This document shows positions 31,046 to 43,071 of a DNA stretch of 64,000 nucleotides, piece after piece. The first letter of the stretch is position 1; the number at the start of each line of letters is the position of its first letter. This stretch comes from Anniella stebbinsi. Taxonomy: Eukaryota > Chordata > Lepidosauria > Squamata > Anniellidae. The stretch spans positions 402,479,154 to 402,543,153 of the forward strand of contig JARDYH010000001.1 of the NCBI GenBank assembly GCA_029215795.1, written 5' to 3'. Below the pieces are notes generated by a model that had not been told where the DNA came from, ran no database searches, and worked only from the letters and a program-made list of their open reading frames with translations. The translations under genes and the position numbers were made by a program.

Positions 31046-31668
31046 GGAGGCCGGAGCAAGCCCTCCTCAAGAGAGACACTCCTCCATATGCCCCAGTCCA
31101 GAGGCGCACGGGAAGCAAGAGTGACACTCTGCACATGCCCAGAGGCACCTGCACTGTGGATGACGGAGCGGTTTACCGCTCCTTCCTCCTCCGCCAGAAG
31201 TAGCGAGCCATCATGGCGAGTCTCAAGCTGCTGTTGCCGCTGTTGCTGCGCGGGGAGCACCGAGGCCTCCGCCTCATCCTCCCCACTACAGCTCCGCATC
31301 GGGCACGGGGGGAGAAGAGAGGAGGGTTAGCAGCCGCAGCCGCCTTGCCCCGACCTCCGCTTTCTCCTCCCTTGCCCATAGGGATCCATTGCACAACACT
31401 GGCCCACAGGGATCCTTTGGACAGCACTTGCCCATAGAGAAACCATACTTGGCCAGAGGGGTCCGGGTCCATGGATCCCGATGGGGAAGCATGGTTTCTC
31501 TATCGGCATGTGCTGTCATTTGCTTTAGTACGTTCCCACGGGGTGCCGGCGTCGCTCCTGCCTTTTCCCACGCCAAGCTGGGCGTCGGGACGCTGCTGCA
31601 GCACATGGGCCGTCTGGAGCAGCGGCAGCGAGGAGTAGTTGGAGGAGGATGGGACCGGCCTCCTCTCC

Positions 31669-31693
31669 CTCCCTCCCTCCCTCCCTCCCTCCG
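31669..31693. repeat. (CTCC)n tract
   Basis: A CCTCCCTCCC run inside copy B. Confidence 0.7.
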
Positions 31694-31794
31694 CCGGGCT
31701 GAGTCCACGTCCACTCCTGGGTGTGGGAAGGGGCTGAAGGCCCACCAGCTCCGGGAAATGAGGGTGTGCCTGTGCACACTCGGCGCAGCACACT

Positions 31795-32765
31795 TCATTA
31801 GGGCGTGTGCACCAAGGTAATCGGGGCCTTTCCCGCCCCCATGCCCCCCATTGGAGCAACGGGGGGTAGGGATGGAAAAGCAGCACGAGTGTCACCTGCG
31901 CTCGGGGCTACCGCGGGAGGACTACGCAATGCTCCAGCCCCTAAACGGATGAACAAATGAAGCCCCCTCCCCAATAAATGCAGCGCAGATAAGGAAACCG
32001 GGGGGTCCCAAGGGGGACACGCTCCACCACCACCCGCGCCACCCCCTCCCCACGGCGAGCGCTGTCTGTGGTGGTTGCTTCTGCCTTTCAGGCTGCGATC
32101 CCGACATAGGCGCTTACCTGGGAGTCAGCCCACGGAGATCCACGGGCCGGGGCAAGGAGGAGGAGCGAGCCCTCCCCAAGAGAGACACCCCCCCATATAC
32201 CCCACGCCAGAGGCGCTCGGAAACCAAGAGCGACACTCTGCACATGTCCAGAGGCACCTGCGCTGTGGGTGACTGGGCCGGTTTACTGCGCCCTCCTGCT
32301 TGGCCGGGCCACCTGCGCCAGAAGCAGCGAGCCAGCATGGCGAGGCTTTAGCTAGTGCTGCCACTGTGGCTGCGCAGGGAGCACCGAGGTCTACGCTGCC
32401 TCCTCCCACTACAGGTCTGCATCGGGCCCGGGAGTTGGGAGAGAAGAGGGGAGCAGCCGTAGCCGCCTTCTCCCTCGCCACGCTGGCTCCAGGGCGTTGT
32501 TGACGCTCCTGCCTTTTCCCGCGCTAAACTGGGCCTCGGGGCGCCGCTGCAGGACGTGGGCCGCCCGGAGCAGCGGCAGCAGCGAGGAGCAGGTGAAGGC
32601 TGGGATGGGCCTCCCCCTCCGTCCCTCGACCTGCCTGAGTCCACGTCGGCTCCCCGGGTGTGGGACGAGGCTGAGGGCTTGTGGAGGCGCGCTGGGAAGA
32701 CCCACCAGCCCCGGAAATGAGGGTGTGCCTGTGCACACTCAGCACACCCCGTGCGCACGCCTGTG
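31795..32765 (+). repeat. CpG-rich dispersed repeat, copy C
   Basis: It follows copy B head to tail. It begins TTCATTAGGGCGTGTGCACC and ends AATGAGGGTGTGCCTGTGCA, with the shared GATCCACGGGCCGGGGCAAG landmark near 32138. Confidence 0.6.
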
Positions 32766-33503
32766 CTTGTTGACGTTAGGTGTAGAAAGTGATGGTGCAG
32801 CTTTGAGCGGAGCTCGTATTTGATCTTGGAGGGAGGGCGGAGTCTGAGATGAAATGAGATCTGTTGGCCAAATGTGTTAAGTTCTTAATTTGTTCCCTGT
32901 TTATGGCCGCCTTCTTTCAAAATTGCTCAAGATCCTTTTCTCCTGAGGCTGGGAGTGACCGGCCCAAGGCACAGGTCTTTGCTCAGTCCTGCAGACTGGG
33001 AATCGTGGCCGTCCAGGAGAATGCATGATGTATACACTCAGAAATGAAATCCTCCTGCATTCAGTAGGACCCAGGTTAAAGATGGGTATAGGAAGGCAAC
33101 CGTGTAGCCTGATCCTGTTCGGGTTTATTCAGATCTAAGCCCATTTAACTCCGTGAGGCTGACTCCCATGTAACAGCATGCATGGGATTTCTGTTTGGTC
33201 TTTTAACCTGTTGAGGATGCAGTCCCATGCATGTTAGGACAAAAAAGAGGGGAGCGTATTGAACTCCATGGGGCTTCCTCCAAAGTACGTGCATGGGGTT
33301 GCCCATCCCAAAAGTCGTATCTCACAATCAGAGACACGCAAAAAAGGGTTGCATTCATTATTATTTCTAAAACAGGAGGTTTATATACGCCGCCTTGGGT
33401 TTCTTGGAGGAAAAAGGCGGGATATAAATGCAATAATGAATAAAACAATAAATAAATAGAACAGTTTCCTATACCACCTTGATTTTTAAAATGCTGCGGG
33501 GAG

Positions 33504-33603
33504 AAAATCAATTATTTTGCATCATGAAAGAACAAGAATGCAGTGTATGAATTAATTCATGCACTGCACTCTTGTTCTTTCATGATGCAAAATAATTGAT
33601 TTT
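33504..33603. repeat. 100-bp spacerless palindrome
   Basis: Arms of 50 bp (33504-33553 and 33554-33603) are inverted copies with 48 of 50 matching and no loop; the centre is GAATTAATTC. It lies about 400 bp upstream of the DNAJA4 promoter elements. Confidence 0.9.
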
Positions 33604-33987
33604 GATATATATATTTAATTATTGGCTGGTTCAAGACCGAGGGCGCGAGCCTCATTTGCAGTCAATGGTGAGTTCTTGGCATTGCAGGCCGTCATCCGGC
33701 GGCGGCTGTTGCCTGGGGCGCCTAAGAACACGAGAGGACGGAGTGTGGGGCAGAGAGAGGGGGGGAGGCGCGCAACGGGCTGCCTCGATACCAGGTCTAA
33801 AACCGCGCCCACTCGCTTTCGATTGCGGCAGCCGTTGCCCAGCAACGCCTGGTGACCTGGGTGGGCTCTCGGGGCGGCAGTGGAGGAGCCTTGTTCACCC
33901 AACCCCGCCTTCGTCCTTTCGCTGATTGGCCCCGTCGCGCCGCCGCCAGCCAGCCAGGCCGAGTCCAGAGCCTTCTAGAGCCTGCCG

Positions 33988-33995
33988 TGACGTCA
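33988..33995 (+). promoter_or_regulatory. CRE palindrome TGACGTCA
   Basis: A perfect consensus for CREB/ATF binding, 36 bp upstream of the TATA box. Confidence 0.7.
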
Positions 33996-34005
33996 CGGCG
34001 GCGGC

Positions 34006-34020
34006 GTTCCAGAAAGTTCG
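34006..34020 (+). promoter_or_regulatory. Heat shock element
   Basis: GTTCCAGAAAGTTCG fits nTTCnnGAAnnTTCn exactly: three alternating pentamers, the binding site of an HSF1 trimer. It suits a heat-inducible Hsp40 gene. Confidence 0.8.
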
Positions 34021-34030
34021 CGGCAGCTCC

Positions 34031-34037
34031 TATAAAA
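34031..34037 (+). promoter_or_regulatory. TATA box
   Basis: TATAAAA, 11 bp after the heat shock element and within the CpG island. Confidence 0.7.
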
Positions 34038-34224
34038 GCGTCGGAGCGGCCGGGCGCCGTGCCAATAGCGGCCGGTGCGTGAGGCAGAGCGGGAAAGGGA
34101 TTGGAGAAGGGAGTCGGCAGGGGGCGCCTCAGCTAGGTGGGACTTTTTTCCCCCCTCAGCGTCGGGGGCAGCAAGGAGGGCGCTTCATTCGCCTCAGGAT
34201 CACCGCTAATGGGCACTAGATAGA

Positions 34225-35450
34225 GAATGGCATGAACGTCGACAGGGGACGCAAGTTTTAGTCGGAGTTGCTTTTTAGGAAAAGAAACTACGAGAAAGAG
34301 AGAGAAAAACCTTTCAATTAGCGAATTATTGCTGTTAATAATCATTATATATAGTGATATCAACGGCATAAATGTTGACAGGGACGCAAGTTATACTCAG
34401 AATAGTTGGTGATTTTTTTTAAAATAAAATATACTGATATGGAAAGTCTTTAACTTTTCAGAGAGAGAAAAACTTCTCAATTAGCAAATTATTGTTATTA
34501 ATAGTCACTATGTATAATGGTATTAATGGAGTAAAGGTTGACAGGGACGCAAATTCTATTTAAAATAGTTGGTAATATTTTTTAGTAAAAATACTGACGT
34601 GGAAGAGTGTTTCCTTTTCAGAAACACTCTTCAAAAACTTCTCAATTAGTGAATTATTGCTGTTAATAGTCATTATATTGTTAATAGTACTCTAATAGTA
34701 ATCAGAATAGTAATTATGATGACAAAAATGTTAACGGATACAAGTTCTATGTGGTGTTATTTTTAGGAAGAAAAATGATAACAAGGAAGATAGTTACCTT
34801 TCAGAGAGAAAGAGAAACTTCACAATAAATGGTTTATTGTTGTTAATAATTATTATAAAACAATATTAATGGCATAATTACAAGTTCTATTCAATATAGT
34901 TGGTAATATTTTTAGTAAAACAAATATTGATGCGGAAGGTAGTTTCCTCTTCATAGAAACTTCTCAGTTAACAAATTATTGCAGTTAATTGTAATTATAT
35001 AGTTTTAATGACATAAATGTTAACAGGGAGACAAGCTCTGTTAAGTGTTTCTCTTTAGGAAGAAAAATACTTACTGATGAGGAAGATTGTTTTCTTTCAG
35101 GGAGAGAGAATGAGAGACAAACTTCATAATTAACAAATAATTATTAACTGATTTTATAATATTAATAGCACATATGTTAACAACAGTACAAGTTCTATTC
35201 GGTGCAATTAGTGAGTAATGTTTTTAGTAAAACATTGAGGAAGGTTGTTTCAGAAAGAGATAAACTTCTCAATTAATGAATTGGTAATTGTAATTGTATA
35301 AAAGTATCGATGGCAAAAATGTTACAGATACAAATTCCATTCAGATTAGTCAGTAATACTTTTAGTAAAACAATTATTGATGACTAAAGTTGTTTCCTTT
35401 TCAGAAAAAGAGATATTTCCCTATTAATGAATTAGTATTCTTAATAGGAA
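34225..35450. repeat. Decayed tandem array, about 8 units of 143-179 bp, in DNAJA4 intron 1
   Basis: The landmark CTTCTCAATTAGYRAATTATTG recurs at about 34310, 34472, 34637, 34816, 34960, 35123, 35266 and 35415. Each unit also holds GTTGACAGGGACGCAAGTT-, AATAGTTGGTAAT- and GAAAGAGAGAAA-type blocks. Units have drifted widely. Confidence 0.75.
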
Positions 35451-35750
35451 GGGGCTAAAGGATGGGGCTAAAGGAAAAGTAACTAAGGTAATCTTAGTAT
35501 TACGTTATATATCATTTTAGAGCATCTAAAGTGCTTTGTGTAATCTTTACAACAACCCAATAAGGCACAGCAGTGAATTTGCGACTGAAGCAGGATTCAG
35601 ACTGGGCATCTCCCATTTTTAATTTGGTGACATTCTATAGGCTGAGAATAGTCAGCCTGTTTCAAAGTGCTTAGTTTGTTACCTTGTAATGTTTAATTTA
35701 TGTTATATTGAATTGCCTTGTAATCTCATATGCAAGCTAGGCCAGCAGAA

Positions 35751-35774
35751 GTGTGTGTGTGTGTGTGTGTGTGT
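35751..35774. repeat. (GT)n microsatellite
   Basis: About 12 uninterrupted GT units. Confidence 0.85.
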
Positions 35775-36249
35775 GGACAGAGTCTGAAAATGGCTTTCAG
35801 AGGAACTCCTGGCTGAGGCATGGAACACAAGAAGGTGCCTTATACCACATCAGACCATTGGTCCATCTAGCAGCTGTAATAAATTAATCAACTAGCACTC
35901 ATACAATTAATCCACAGATACTTTACTGGAGTAAAAAATAATGAACTCGAGCCAGACTTGTTCTGCCAGCTGAATAGCATGTATTTCTCTTACCATATTT
36001 AGATATTGTGGGGGGGGGGGGGGGAATGGAAGCAACATGTCTGGGTGCTGATAGTGTTTAACTGAAGTCACCACTGGAGAGGGTAAACATGTTTGTTTAG
36101 TTCCTGACATAGTAGGGGTGCACCCAATGAAAGAAATATGTGCAGATTAATTGCATGAGTGTTTGTTGACTGGTTAATTTATGAAAGCTGCCTGCACTTT
36201 CATAAAATGAATAGCATAGTAGTTCTGAAGGGGGGAAAGTTCTATTGTT

Positions 36250-36310
36250 TGTTTATTTATTTACATTTCCATACTGCCGAATAGCCAAAGCCATTGGGCA
36301 GTTAGAAAAT
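36250..36310 (-). mobile_element. LINE 3' tail fragment
   Basis: TTTATTTACATTTCCATACTG and CCAAAGCCATTGGGCAGTT are the reverse of the LINE ending at 4290-4360. Confidence 0.4.
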
Positions 36311-36666
36311 AGACATATATATCTAGAAAGTATTATCTTGTAAACATGCCCTGTGTGGGTGGATGAGAAGGGGGAATGCCTCTTCCAATCTGCAGTTTTT
36401 ATAAGTACTTTATTAAAAAATAATTAACATTTAAAAACAAGACGTAGTTGACTAATTGGGGGTACAATTTCCATGAAAGGGTTTAACTGCTTAATTGGCT
36501 GAACATAGTAGCCCTGGTTTTTATTATATAAAACTTAACTTCAATATAGCTTTGATGGGAAATTCTTTAGCTGTTGGAGGGGGGATGGAAGGAGAGCAAT
36601 ATGAAGAAAAAATGTATGAGAAGACCACTGATTTGTTTTATTTTACTGCCTTTTTTATCCTCTCAG

Positions 36667-36804
36667 TCCACCATGGTGAAGGAGACAGGCTACTACGACA
36701 CCCTGGGGGTGAAGCCCAGTGCCTCCTCAGACGAGATCAAACGTGCCTACCGCAAGTTGGCCCTGAAATTCCATCCTGACAAGAACCCCAGCGAGGGCGA
36801 GCGG
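36667..36804 (+). CDS. DNAJA4: DNAJA4 coding exon 1 (J domain start)
   Basis: Acceptor AG at 36665-36666 after a long pyrimidine tract; six bases later the start ATG (36673) in the strong context CCACCATGG. It encodes [18 protein letters not shown] through [11 protein letters not shown]. Coding starts at 36673. Confidence 0.94.
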
Positions 36805-39800
36805 GTATGGGCTGAGGTTGGGCTGGGGTTCTAGGGAGATGCTACACACGAGAAGGGCAGTGTGGGCCGAAGTGGGACCTACAAAGAGCCGCAGTTGACC
36901 AATCTTACATGCCATCTATTATTTTATCAAGTGCTTGTGGAGGCTAAGCAATATACATCTGCAAATGCACATTTATTTATGAATTTTAAAGCAGACAAAC
37001 CAGTCTAGGTGAAAATCAGACACGTAAGCTATGCACTTGCAGTTTAATATACATAAATCTCCATCACACCATTGATTTAATACACTCTGGCCATGCCTGG
37101 TGTGTGGATTTGCAGCATGGTACTCACACGACGTCATGCCTGTCCTGCTGACACCCCGCCTCTTCCCCAGCCTTTCCTAGAACGCTAAAAGTCTGCATTA
37201 TTTTCCCTAAGCCCATTTAATGCTTCCTAAGCCACCATGTAGTTTTAAAGAGACTGGGGGCTTGAATGGATTGCCTCAGGTCCTGGCAGGGAAAAGTGAT
37301 CTCTCCCAGCAGCCGGCTCCAAGCCTCGATATCTAAAGGGTCGTTCCATTTTTGCCCAGCAGAAAGGCGGTTTGGTTGAAGTACTCATCTGCCAGGACCT
37401 GACTGGAGGGAGGGGAGGGGTGGAGTGGAAGAGCAAAGGCACGAAGGAGCAAAAGTGCAGGTGAAAGAGATCACAAGCTTGACGCTCTTGCCTCCGAGGT
37501 AAAAAAACAGAGGCAAACCGGGAGAGCGGGGAAATTAGGTGTGATGGACGTCATAATCAGCTTAAGTTGTTACTGTTTAGATGCCCAAGGCCAGCTTGCA
37601 ACACTTAGAAGGCTGTAATGTGGATTCTCCTCCCAAGAAAGAGAATCCAGATTACAGCCCTCACTTGAACTAGCTAACATGGGGATAATCCAACAGGAAG
37701 ATCTCCTACTGCTGCTACTGTGTACTTGAGGGAGGGCAACTTGTGGCCCTCCAGTTGTTTTTTGGCCTACATCTCCTGTCATATCTCACCATTGGCTATG
37801 CTGGCTAGGGCTGATGGGAGTTGTAGGCCAAGACATTTGGAGGGCCACAGGTCCCTCCCCTTTGTGTACGCCCACGGCTTCTCTCCATTTCAGTGGAGCT
37901 TGCACAGGAAAACTTTCTGATTGTTTGGGTCCCATGAGTCAGATCTGCCTTGTCTCCCAACTACTTTTTGTACCATGCAAAATCTGCTGTCTCACCTTAA
38001 CTCAATGCAAGATCGCCTTCTGAATATGTTTCAGTGACCCAGACTGTACAGATCCAAAATGAGCTTCAATGACCCAAATTGTACCTATCCAAAATGAGCC
38101 TAATTTCCATTTATTCAGTATTAGGGAAGGTGTAAAAAATTAACAGGCTATCATATGATGCCCTTACGTAAGTTAATTGGGAGTTGAAAATAGGCTGGCC
38201 CAAAGGTTCAGAAAGAGGGCTGTGCAGGCAGGAAATTTGAAAGGAATGCATGCCCATACAGACAATAATTATATTAAATACACAGAACAGGGCTTGAGGG
38301 TAGAACTTGGCTTAGAAAAGGCAACATACTTTTGTCAGAGGAAATAAGGCACTGCACATAAGCACTCTGCATCCCCAGATTTCCCTGCAATATAGATGAC
38401 ATCCCTTGCGAAGTATGTTTGATATTTTGTTCATCAATTCCTGGGTTCCATCTCCTTAGCATCACCAAAAAGCAGTATGAAATGGACTGGGTCCTCTGTG
38501 GTTCCCATTACGGTCTGAAACACAGAGCACACTGAAGTTGGCAAGAACCGTTAGGGGAAAGAACAGAACAGGTTCTCACATTCCAAAGAAATTTGGGACC
38601 GCAAAGCGCTTGTTAATTCTTCACACAAATTGTGATGGGTTATTTTCCTCCCCTACAAGGGAACGGCAAAAGTCAAATCTTGCATTTTGGAGTGCTGTTA
38701 TGATGGAGGCAAACGTATTCCCTGTTGGTTGATCTCCCTGAAAAGGGCCCTGCCTGCTTGCCTGCCTGCGAATCTCTGCAATATATGGCCATGCACATTT
38801 TCTTTAATGAAAAACATTCATTTGTTCTGAATCCATTTATCTTCTGTGGTATAAACAGTGCTCATCTCGCTGGTGGATATGTTGCTAGTAGCATTCATTT
38901 TGGGTCACTGTTGCTGTAACCCCTGCAAGAACAAAACAAGTTCTAATTTTACGTTATATATTAGTGATGTACTCATAAGTCTCCTAACTAATGTTCAGAA
39001 GTTTCCTTAATTATCATTATCTGCTAGCCAGTTATTCAGAGGTTTTTTTTCTGTTCTTAGTTTAAGCTCATATCCCAGGCGTATGAAGTTCTGTCAGACC
39101 CAAAGAAAAGAGACCTCTATGACCAGGGTGGGGAACAAGCTATTAAAGAAGGAGGCTTAAGTGGCGGCAATTTCTCTTCACCCATGGACATCTTTGACAT
39201 GTTCTTTGGTGGTGGAGGCCGAATGAATAGAGAGAGAAGAGGTATGCATGTGTCTCTTTTTTTTAAAAGTTGCATAATTTAAAATCTAGTGATTGAGTCC
39301 CAAATGTGGAACGGTATAGTATTGTGTCCAAAGTGTAAAGTATATAGTTGCCTTTGTGTGGACTGAATCTGATTCCCAGTGCTTATTATTATTAGTGAGT
39401 GGCTGGCCTTTTTCTTGGCCCTCATTTATGTTCTGCTGCATGTATTGGTGGGAATAACATGACAACAGTCTCACAAAGCATAGTATTACTGCAATAGTTA
39501 CACTTGGGTACTATTGAAGCACTGTTACTCAAGGCTGTCTTTGGCCATGCTCAGATCCGGGTGATGGATCTGGGAGCCAAATAACTAGAAATAAATAAAC
39601 ATAAAAATAGCCAAGCCAAATAACAGAAGTTCACAATATTTATTTAAGTGTAGATGTCTTGCCCTTCTGATACAAAAACTCCCCTCAAGGTGCCTGACGA
39701 TATTTAAAAACTAAGTTCTGTAAAAACTGCTATATAAGACAATCACTACTTTGGTTTCATTCCGAAACATTTTATTTTGAGAGTTGTTGGATTCCGCTGA

Positions 39801-42800
39801 GTGTTGTTTTTTTTGTTTTGTTTTTTTTGGAGGTGGGTGTTTTGCTATTAGAATTGTGTTGGAAATACAGATGCTGTAAATATGAATGCCACGTGTTTGA
39901 AAATTGGCTGGTCTAGTTTGGGGGATGCTTTTTATTTCTGCACTGCACAAAGTGTTGTGGCTGACTATGTGAACAGATATAGAATAGGTGCTAACTTCAT
40001 TCTAGTCCATAGTTAGCCTCAGGCCAATAAATCCATTCATGCATTAATCGGTTTACGGATGAAAGGGATTATAATCAGGTCTCAAAAATACCCTCCCCAT
40101 CGTAAGTATGCTGCTGCCCTCTGGCGACCATGATGAGCAACAGTTTTCTTCCCAATTTTGTGCTGCAAGGGGAGCTAAGGACTGTCTGGAGAGTTGCATG
40201 GCAATCCCCATCACCTCCACAGCTCTATGGTTGGGATTGTTCGGCAGCTCTTTGGTCAAGGTGGCGAGAGTATCTTGGCCACACAGGGTCAAACAGAACC
40301 CCCACCTCTCTGGGTCAGCCATTCCTGCACTTGCTGTGTCTTTCGGTAGAGGGCCCCAAGAGCATGCACTCCCTGCTCACCTTTTTTTTTTTTTTTTTTT
40401 TTAAGAAGGCAAGGGCCGGGGGAGGACCTCTGGCTATAGTTTTAGGCTACAATCCCTGGCTACAATCATGGGGCAAACTGGGAGAAAACCATATTTTAAT
40501 TGCCATTTGGCTTTAGTTGCTGTCCTGCCTGGTTTGCAAGAAAATGGCCCTTAAATAGGGCTTAGACTTTTCATTCCAAAACTCCCAGGTTTGACCTCCA
40601 GCATCTCCAGGCAGGGCAGGAAAAACTCCTGCCTCAAACCCAGAGAGCTGCTGCCAGTCAGTGGGCTAGAGGGACCAATGGTTTGGCTCAGTATTAGGCC
40701 ACTCCTTATGTTCCTAACTGCTGTAGCAATGCCTCTTTGCCTAGGAAAAGACTACATGATATAGTACAGTCATGTTCTATAAGCAGTTTTTTCTTAGAAA
40801 CAGCCATATACTACAGAGTGGAACGTGGCTTATTTAGTTTGAAAATAGGTAGGCTGAAAAACTTGAGGGCACCTTGGAAATGGTGGTCTTGAATTAAGTA
40901 TCTGAACTTCTCTTTTATTAAGGTAAGAATGTTGTCCACCAGTTGAGTATATCCCTTGAAGACTTGTACAATGGAGCCACAAGGAAGTTGGCACTTCAGA
41001 AGAATGTAATCTGTGACAAGTGCAAAGGTAATGATTGTGATTAGATACCCCAGCAGGACTTGGATATAGGAATTGGACTGTGTCCAAAAAGTGTACTTAC
41101 ACTTAATCTAATAACCAGGTTGTGTCATTTAAAAAATGATTAGTATAAAGAAAATGAACCCTTGGTGAAAGTGGCCCACTCTTAATAATAATTATACGTA
41201 TTCCTCAAGTCTGTGACCTGGATCAACAGTGGATTATACTATAGAGCCATCTGATGGAAGGTTTCCCACTAATCTCATGTTTCAGGCTAGTTGCTCAAAT
41301 ATTTGGCAGTTGTACTAAAAGCCAGGTTGAAGTAAACAGATAGCTCTGGTCAAAAGCTAGAGTAAACGAGTTAGAACCTGATAGGCCAGCCTACAGGTGT
41401 TTGGGAGCTTAGTCAAAGGTAGTTGTCTTGCTCTTTCCCAAACTGTTTGAAAATATGAATAGGCCTAAGTATACTTACATAAATTGGAGTAACAACTCTG
41501 CAGATCCAAGCAGGCACAAACTTAGATACAGTAAAGTTTGGCACTTGACTGATGGATAAAGTGTAGTCAGAGTTCTGTTCTCAGGGTGTAGTCTGATGTG
41601 AGAGCCATACATTGACATTGACATTAGCAATCTGAGCTTTGTGGGCCACTGTCTGCCATCAGCTGACATTATGAATCCATGAGTGTATGTATTGTATTTC
41701 CTCCCCAGGCTACGGTGGAAAGAAAGGGGCTGTAGAAAAGTGCTCTGCGTGCAAAGGGCGAGGCGTGCAAGTGCTTGTTCAACAGATTGGGCCTGGCATG
41801 GTGCAGCAAATTCAAACGGTCTGTCCAGACTGTAAAGGCCAAGGCGAACGGATAAATCCCAAAGACAGATGTACCACCTGCAGTGGCAATAAGGTGGTTA
41901 GAGAGAAAAAGATAATAGAAATTCACATTGACAAAGGTAAGAATCTCAACCAGCTAATTTACCCAATCAGCAAGCTGTGAGGGAAGCTTTTTTCTTTCCC
42001 CAGATGACGTTCATGGTCAGGCTTCATTGCCACAAGACACTAAGGAGGAATCCCCATGATCTTCCAAGACCAGGAGTTCTGTTTTTCAAGTAACTACATG
42101 GTAAAAGGCAATTTGAGAGACTATAGAAATGTATTCATTTTTATCTAACTATTAGTCCATAGGAAACTCACAGCAGCTTTAAAATAAAAACATGAAACAG
42201 CATATTAATTCTTAATGGTTTCAGAATTGTCCAAATCTGAATTTCAATTTTTCACAGGAATTGCATGTGCATTCCTAAGTATTGGTAGAACACAGCACAG
42301 AAAGAATTTTGATTTGCTCACCCATGGGATTTTATCAAGTTTGTCTTTTTTGTAGTGTTTCTGTCAATATATATTACATAAACTGCGCTCTGTATATTAT
42401 ACAAAAATTAAAATACAAAACACTGGAAGATATTTGATGCATCATTACTACTTTGGAAACAACACCAGATAATTTGTAACCCCAAAACCCCAGGAGAAAT
42501 TTGGCTGAGGAGAGTTTTAGGAGCATCCCCACTAATTACCTTAGGCTAGAAGTTACAGGATGCCTTTTGATCAGTTTGTCACCTGTAAAATATGAGTTTT
42601 AATTGGTTGCCTTTTACCAGGTTTATGTGTGGCGGTGCTGGCCCACTTCAAGAGTTTTGTGTTAGAATCTCTGATCTGCGGGAACGCAGATGTTCATTTG
42701 TACGTATAGTGTATGTCTTAAGGGGTGCAGCAATAGAAGTTCTTCTTCGTGGTCTCTGTGCATCACACATATGGGCTCGCGCCGACGCCGAGCCCACTTC

Positions 42801-43028
42801 CGGGAAACTTCATTAGCTAGCTTAGATTTTAGGCGGGAACCCCTCCCCCCACCATCCAACCGCGCATGCTCCTGGTTCCCGCTCCCTGCTCACCTCAGTT
42901 CTTCTTCGACCGCTTCGCTGATCACCTCGCGGGAGACTTCGTCTGCACACGGTCTTGTGTCTATTAAAAATAGAAATAGTTTTAGTTAGCTTAGGTCTTC
43001 GTTTTTTTTCTCTCTTCGTCCTTTCTAT

Positions 43029-43071
<43 letters not shown>

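Larger units (their letters stand above)
30310..31795 (+). repeat. CpG-rich dispersed repeat, copy B
   Basis: Same family as copies A and C, oriented opposite to A. It starts at CATTTCATTAGGGCGTGTGC and ends at CCGGGAAATGAGGGTGTGCC. A separate 330-bp element interrupts it at about 30700-31045. Copy C follows without spacer. Confidence 0.6.
33650..34135 (+). promoter_or_regulatory. DNAJA4: CpG island and promoter of DNAJA4
   Basis: A dense CpG block unlike the flanking DNA. In order it has an inverted CCAAT box (GATTGG, 33924-33929), a partial heat shock element (TTCTAGAG, 33973), a full CRE (33988-33995), a perfect heat shock element (34006-34020) and a TATA box (34031-34037). The start of transcription is expected near 34060. 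The 5' exon must splice to the acceptor at 36665-36666; its donor is not settled (GTGCGT at 34075 or GTGGGA at 34136 are candidates). Confidence 0.75.

Noticed and set aside
33596..34219. Open frames across the DNAJA4 CpG island
   Set aside because: They overlap promoter elements, have no splice context or known domain, and run in several frames.
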